Shown: piece by piece, positions 6,053 to 6,108 of the stretch
Layout of the letters: every line of letters starts with the position of its first letter
Numbering within the stretch: position 1 is the first letter of the stretch
Source of the DNA: an uncultured Rhodobiaceae bacterium
GTDB taxonomy: Bacteria > Pseudomonadota > Alphaproteobacteria > RS24
NCBI GenBank assembly: GCA_913020275.1
Contig: CAJWBV010000058.1
Location: 1 to 6,108 of the forward strand
Length of the DNA stretch: 6,108 bases
Reading direction: 5' to 3'
Made by a program: the position numbers and the translations under genes
The notes under the pieces: generated by a model
The model's database searches: none
Seen by the model: only the letters and a program-made list of their open reading frames with translations
What the model was told of the DNA's origin: nothing

Positions 6053-6108
6053 TTATGAGAGAGCGCGCAGGCTTTTGCGGTCGAAAAAGCGTAACAAAGC
6101 ATGCAATG
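6053..6108 (-). CDS. Possible 3' end of a converging gene cut by the window edge
   Basis: Reading leftward from the right edge, one frame is open for 17 codons (LHALLRFFDRKSLRALS) and ends at TAA (6055-6053). It has a plausible basic, amphipathic C-terminal composition. A second minus frame (ending ...ACALSHKL) stops at TAA at 6048-6046. The adjacent terminator may work in both directions, which would suit a convergent gene. I do not recognise the product, and so short an open stretch could be chance. Confidence 0.2.
   Translation of the reverse strand, partial: LHALLRFFDRKSLRALS

Noticed and set aside
6055..6108. A plus-strand frame starting at ATG 6055 and open to the right edge (18 codons).
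   Set aside because: The nearest purine-rich site (GGAAGG at 6033-6038) is 16 nt away, too far for a normal start, and the residues resemble no family I know.

Overview
The window looks like an ordinary chromosomal housekeeping region of a proteobacterium, most likely an alphaproteobacterium. The grounds are moderately high GC (mid-to-high 50s by eye), many GCGCGC-type words, and a tesA / ybbA-ybbP arrangement with a BI-1 family gene next to it. I cannot name the genus. Coding density is high. I see no tRNA, rRNA, insertion sequence, phage gene, CRISPR array or other sign of horizontal transfer.

Left part (1-1869, minus strand): three genes read leftward and look like one transcription unit. 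First is an exported SGNH hydrolase/arylesterase of the TesA family. Next is an NADP(H)-dependent aldo/keto reductase of the Tas family, whose start overlaps the tesA stop by 4 bp (ATGA). After a 23-bp gap comes the 5' end of a gene cut by the window edge, whose first 18 residues resemble a pterin-4a-carbinolamine dehydratase (PhhB/DcoH).

Centre (1870-1937): a short AT-rich divergent intergenic region with a GAATTT-AA-AAATTC palindrome. It should hold the promoters for both directions.

Right part (1938-5185, plus strand): a two-gene ABC transporter unit. ybbA (ATPase) and ybbP (10-segment FtsX/MacB-type permease) share one base through TAATG. The tesA/ybbAP divergent pair is also found in E. 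coli. It fits a job in which the transporter handles hydrophobic or lipid-like molecules at the inner membrane and the periplasmic hydrolase TesA acts on them.

Far right (5186-6108): a 64-bp spacer with a candidate promoter and a strong Shine-Dalgarno leads into a seven-segment Bax inhibitor-1 (YbhL/YccA-type) membrane protein gene. A clear intrinsic terminator follows. The last ~80 bases may contain the 3' end of a converging gene, but this is weak.

No undescribed system is evident. The most interesting points are the tesA-tas-phhB-like operon, which places two genes with possible links to tyrosine/pterin metabolism side by side, the unusual TTG start and long N-terminal leader of TesA, and the compact regulatory spacers.
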